From NCBI GenBank assembly GCA_026991065.1, contig JALXCG010000878.1, positions 1-9,747 on the forward strand: 9,747 nucleotides of DNA. Direction: 5' to 3'. Every line of letters begins with the position of its first letter. Within the stretch, counting starts at the first letter, position 1. Below are positions 7,496 to 9,747 of the stretch, piece after piece. The DNA is from JALXCG01 sp026991065 [NCBI: Gemmatimonadota bacterium]. GTDB lineage: Bacteria; GCA-2686955. The notes below the pieces were generated by a model. It was given only the letters and a program-made list of their open reading frames with translations. It had not been told where the DNA came from and searched no databases. The translations under genes and the position numbers were made by a program.

Positions 7496-7864
7496 ATGAC
7501 AGACCAGGAACTGTACAAGGCTTTCGAGAAGGCTTCGCGCATCGCGGGGATTCGTGTTTTGCGCGGGCGGCCGCGGATTCGCGGAGGCAGCTGCCACTAT
7601 CGTGGCCGCGATTTCGTGGTTCTGCATCGCGATTCGGATCCGCGGCAGCACCTGCAGGTTCTGGCGCAAACTCTTGCTGAATACAGTTTTGACGACGTGG
7701 CTCTGGAATCTGAGGAGTTGCGCAGCGTGGTGGCGGAGGCCAAGCGCATGGCCGCGTCGCTTCCGCAGGGCGCAAGTGCGGAAGCGACGCCGGTTTCTCT
7801 TGAGAAGCGGGGCGAGGGTGGAGCGGGGAGCGCCCCCGACACTGATGAGCCCTTGATTGACTGA
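7496..7864 (+). CDS. Small conserved-looking hypothetical protein
   Basis: 122 residues from ATG 7496, with a GAAGAAG-like ribosome site about 7 bases upstream. A TTG at 7469 would add nine residues but has no ribosome site. The protein is soluble, with no signal peptide or membrane segment. Residues 1-20 look helical (ELYKAFEKASRIAG). A basic beta-rich patch follows (VLRGRPRIRGGSCHYRGRDF, 21-40), then VVLHRD and a helix of the form QHLQVLAQTLAEYSFDDV (51-68). ESEELRSVVAEA (71-82) is helical and the last 40 residues are a disordered acidic/Ser/Gly tail. I do not recognise the family. Reading-frame codon bias (G/C third positions) and its position 36 bases ahead of the TPR gene support it as a real gene, probably co-transcribed with that gene. 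The basic patch allows nucleic-acid binding, but that is speculation. Confidence 0.7.
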   Translation: MTDQELYKAFEKASRIAGIRVLRGRPRIRGGSCHYRGRDFVVLHRDSDPRQHLQVLAQTLAEYSFDDVALESEELRSVVAEAKRMAASLPQGASAEATPVSLEKRGEGGAGSAPDTDEPLID

Positions 7865-7888
7865 AGAATCCCGGCGTGGACCGGGAGC

Positions 7889-7892
7889 GGAG
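7889..7892 (+). promoter_or_regulatory. Shine-Dalgarno deciding a TTG start
   Basis: GGAG at 7889-7892 is followed by a 7-base spacer and TTG at 7900. The GTG at 7876 in the same frame has no ribosome site and would translate through this GGAG, so TTG is the better start. Confidence 0.65.
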
Positions 7893-7899
7893 ATCCACT

Positions 7900-8580
7900 T
7901 TGGCGACTCGTAAACACAGTGACCTCACAGAGGATCCGATTCACGAGCAATTGGAATATGCCCTCGCCTGGGCCATGAAGAACCGCACGCTGATCCTGGT
8001 TATCGCGGCGGTGTTGGTTGCCGTGGTGGCGGGCGCCGGTCTCTACACCCAATGGCACCAGGCGCGGGAAGATGCAGCGACCACCCTCTTCATGCAGGGG
8101 TTGGACGCCTATCGGAATGGCGATCTGGACCAAGCTCGCGCCGCTTTTACTGAGCTGACGGAGGAGCGGGGCGGTACCGCTGCGGGCGGCGATGCCGAGT
8201 TCTATCTGGCGAATCTGCTTTATGATCAGGGCGAGTTCGCGGCGGCGCGGGCAGCCTACGAAAAGAGCCTCAAAACCGCTCGCACAACCCTTTTGCATCT
8301 GGCCGCACGGGAAGGGATTGCGGCTTGCATGGAAGAGGATGGGCAGTGGAGCGAAGCAGCGGCGGCCTACCGCAAGATTGCGGCGGAGTATTCTGATGAG
8401 AGCGCGGCGGCGCGGAATCTCTTGAGTGCCGCCCGTTGTCTGACTGCTTCTGGCGATATCGAGGGAGCACGCCAACTGTACCAAGAGATTGAAGAGAATT
8501 ACCCGAGCGCCGCGATCGACGCACGCGTGGCGCGGGCGCTTTTGGGGGCTGAGAGCGCAGGGGCGGCGGAGAACGGCTGA
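7900..8580 (+). CDS. Membrane-anchored TPR protein (YfgM/TolA-like)
   Basis: 226 residues from TTG 7900, chosen for its GGAG site. A cytoplasmic N-terminus of about 28 residues is followed by a single transmembrane helix (about 30-50), then a periplasmic domain of tandem TPR-type helix pairs. Visible repeats include GLDAYRNGDLDQARAAFTEL (about 69-88), AEFYLANLLYDQGEFAAARAAYEKSL (about 98-123), a QWSEAAAAYRKIAAEY repeat, and a last one with GDIEGARQLYQEIEENYPS. This topology and length match YfgM of E. coli, an inner-membrane TPR protein associated with the SecYEG translocon and periplasmic chaperones, and related 'tetratricopeptide repeat protein' annotations. YfgM in E. coli is next to bamB; no bamB is seen here, so equivalence is by architecture only. 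The C-terminus is a short Ala/Gly-rich tail. It is the last gene of the plus-strand run and its stop is 4 bases from the stop of the convergent MBL gene. Confidence 0.8.
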   Translation: MATRKHSDLTEDPIHEQLEYALAWAMKNRTLILVIAAVLVAVVAGAGLYTQWHQAREDAATTLFMQGLDAYRNGDLDQARAAFTELTEERGGTAAGGDAEFYLANLLYDQGEFAAARAAYEKSLKTARTTLLHLAAREGIAACMEEDGQWSEAAAAYRKIAAEYSDESAAARNLLSAARCLTASGDIEGARQLYQEIEENYPSAAIDARVARALLGAESAGAAENG

Positions 8581-8584
8581 GCCC

Positions 8585-9343
8585 TTACCAGTCGATCTCC
8601 ATCCCGTCGTGCGCCCAGAGAAGATCGGGATTGGCTGCACGACGGGGTGGGGAGGGCTGCTCCAGATGAGTCAGCAGCACCCGCTCGGCGCCCTGCTCAA
8701 AGGCGGCCCGCGCTGCCGCGTCGGCGGAGAGGTGACCGGCATCCACGACCGCCAGGTCCACTCGCTCCGGGGCCGGCCAGTGGAGATCGTCCGGGCCGCC
8801 GAGATCACCGGAATAGAAGAGACGATGCTCCTCCAGTTCCGCCAGGAGGGAAAAACTGGAGTGCAGCGGTCCGCGGCCGCCGGGAGTCAGGTGCGCATTG
8901 GGCAGGGGCGTGATCCACAACGTCCCGCCGATCGCGAAACCCCGGTTTGGCTCGAAATAGCGGATCCGCACCACGCCATCCAGACGCCGCGCGGAGAGCC
9001 CATAGAAGGCCATCACATCGGCGAATTTCGACTCCGCTTCGCGCGGCAGCCAAATCACAGCCGGCTCCGGTGCCGCGACTCGGCAGAGTCGCAACTGCTG
9101 CACCAGCGCGGGCAGCCCGGCGGCATGATCGGGGTGGAGATGACTGACCACAATTCCGGCGATGCTCTGCGGGGTGATCCCGGCCATGGCCAAGGCTCGG
9201 GAGGTGCCGTCTCCGGCATCCAGCAGAACCGTGCCGCCGGCGTTCACCCGCAAAAGGGCCAAGCAAGCCTGGCCACGGCTCGCGGTGGCGATGGCGCTGC
9301 CACTGCCCACCACGCGCAGCGCGGGGCAGCGCGAGTTGGTCAC
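8585..9343 (-). CDS. Metallo-beta-lactamase-fold hydrolase (RNase Z/PhnP-like)
   Basis: 252 residues from GTG 9343, which overlaps the glycosyltransferase stop by GTGA; AAGGAA in the end of that gene can serve as ribosome site. Family features in order: an N-terminal GSGSA turn, VLLDAGDGT (39-47, similar to the LLDCGEGT of RNase Z), the metal motif HLHPDH (H68, H70, D72, H73), candidate third-site histidines H151 and H161, SGD with bridging Asp (D180), LLTH (H226), and a C-terminal AHDGMEI. All expected zinc ligands are present, so it should be an active hydrolase. The spacing and the AGI-x-P-x-x-I lead into HxHxDH resemble tRNase Z, but the flexible arm is not evident and length is short of the usual 300. 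A PhnP-like phosphodiesterase or other MBL hydrolase is equally possible. It lacks a signal peptide, so it is cytoplasmic. Confidence 0.82.
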   Translation of the reverse strand: MTNSRCPALRVVGSGSAIATASRGQACLALLRVNAGGTVLLDAGDGTSRALAMAGITPQSIAGIVVSHLHPDHAAGLPALVQQLRLCRVAAPEPAVIWLPREAESKFADVMAFYGLSARRLDGVVRIRYFEPNRGFAIGGTLWITPLPNAHLTPGGRGPLHSSFSLLAELEEHRLFYSGDLGGPDDLHWPAPERVDLAVVDAGHLSADAAARAAFEQGAERVLLTHLEQPSPPRRAANPDLLWAHDGMEIDW

Positions 9344-9747
9344 GCCGCCGGTTCCTTGTACCGCACGCGGTAGGCGAAACGCAGAATGTGGTAGACCGCC
9401 GCCAGGCCGTCTTTCCAAGTGATCTTCTTTCCCTCTACATAGTCCCGCCCATAGTAGGAGATCGGGACTTCGTAGACGCGGCAACCGAGGCGGGCAACCC
9501 GGGCGGTCAACTCGGGTTCTATGCCGAAGCGATCCGACTCCAGCCGGAAACGGCGCAGAACATCGGTGCGGAAGACCTTGTAGCAGGTCTCCATGTCGGT
9601 CAGGTTGAGATTGGTGGTCATGTTCGAGAGCAGTGTCAGACTGCGGTTGGCGACGTAGTGCCAAAAAAGATGCACGCGATGGGGGCCACCAAGAAAACGC
9701 GAGCCATAGACCGCATCCGCCTGCCCTTCGAGGATCGGTTGCAGCAA
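9340..9747 (-). CDS. Family 2 glycosyltransferase, DPM1-like (C-terminal part)
   Basis: 135 codons are visible; the gene continues past the right edge, so its N-terminal nucleotide-binding half (including the DxD site) is not seen. The visible part has the GT2 polyprenyl-phosphate sugar transferase pattern: [12 protein letters not shown], then [10 protein letters not shown] and [18 protein letters not shown], then [27 protein letters not shown], and [10 protein letters not shown] near the end. These correspond to DPM1/undecaprenyl-phosphate mannosyl- or glucosyltransferases, which load a sugar onto a lipid carrier for glycoprotein, lipopolysaccharide or cell-wall modification. It ends shortly after the last motif with no C-terminal membrane helices, as in soluble DPM1-type enzymes. 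Its stop overlaps the start of the MBL gene (GTGA), so the two are translationally coupled. Donor and acceptor are not determinable here. Confidence 0.85.
   Translation of the reverse strand: MLQPILEGQADAVYGSRFLGGPHRVHLFWHYVANRSLTLLSNMTTNLNLTDMETCYKVFRTDVLRRFRLESDRFGIEPELTARVARLGCRVYEVPISYYGRDYVEGKKITWKDGLAAVYHILRFAYRVRYKEPAA

Noticed and set aside
7597-8640. Minus-strand open frame (347 codons) opposite the small protein and TPR genes
   Set aside because: Antisense to genes with recognisable repeats, membrane helix and ribosome sites; no family pattern in its translation.
434-8967. Frequent GGATCC sites (about eleven seen by eye)
   Set aside because: More than a simple base-composition estimate would give, but most fall within coding sequence in Asp-Pro, Ile-Arg or Gly-Ser codon contexts, so codon usage explains them without a special signal.
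9344-9664. N-terminal extension of the MBL frame up to 9664
   Set aside because: It lies inside the glycosyltransferase gene in another frame and is Arg/Pro-rich; the GTG at 9343 directly precedes the MBL fold and overlaps the upstream stop in the usual coupled way.

Overview
This is a high-GC bacterial chromosome window from a diderm (Gram-negative-type) organism. The evidence is a lipobox lipoprotein signal, an AMIN-domain cell-wall amidase and a YfgM/TolA-type membrane-anchored TPR protein. Codons are strongly G/C-ending, and GTG and TTG starts appear to be used. I see no IS element, integrase, tRNA, rRNA or CRISPR array. The gene mix suits an uncultivated high-GC lineage of the FCB or deltaproteobacterial kind, but the phylum cannot be fixed from this sequence.

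Layout. Positions 1-260 hold no convincing gene. A secreted Asp-box beta-propeller protein (261-1631, +) ends at a strong GC hairpin terminator (1662-1691). It converges on a large lipoprotein on the minus strand (1692-4184) that carries two N-acetylmuramoyl-L-alanine amidase (Amidase_3) domains. The first domain keeps all four zinc/catalytic residues; the second has lost three of the four. A 239-bp divergent intergenic region with a good sigma-70-like promoter separates it from a plus-strand CoA-transferase alpha-subunit gene (4424-5287) that has no beta-subunit partner in the window. Next comes a second, architecturally different amidase (signal peptide, TPR, AMIN, Amidase_3; about 5441-7348). 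A small unrecognised conserved-looking protein (7496-7864) and a single-pass TPR protein of the YfgM/TolA-like class (7900-8580) follow, probably as one transcription unit. Four bases later the minus-strand unit begins from its 3' end: a metallo-beta-lactamase-fold hydrolase (8585-9343), overlapped by GTGA with the C-terminal part of a family 2 glycosyltransferase that runs off the right edge (9340-9747).

How the genes fit together. The dominant theme is envelope and peptidoglycan maintenance: two amidases of different design, a TPR envelope protein and a polyprenyl-phosphate-sugar type glycosyltransferase. The CoA-transferase subunit and the MBL hydrolase look like unrelated housekeeping neighbours. 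The window is mostly ordinary. Its most unusual features are the lipoprotein with one intact amidase domain and one apparent pseudo-amidase domain, and the orphan CoA-transferase alpha subunit.
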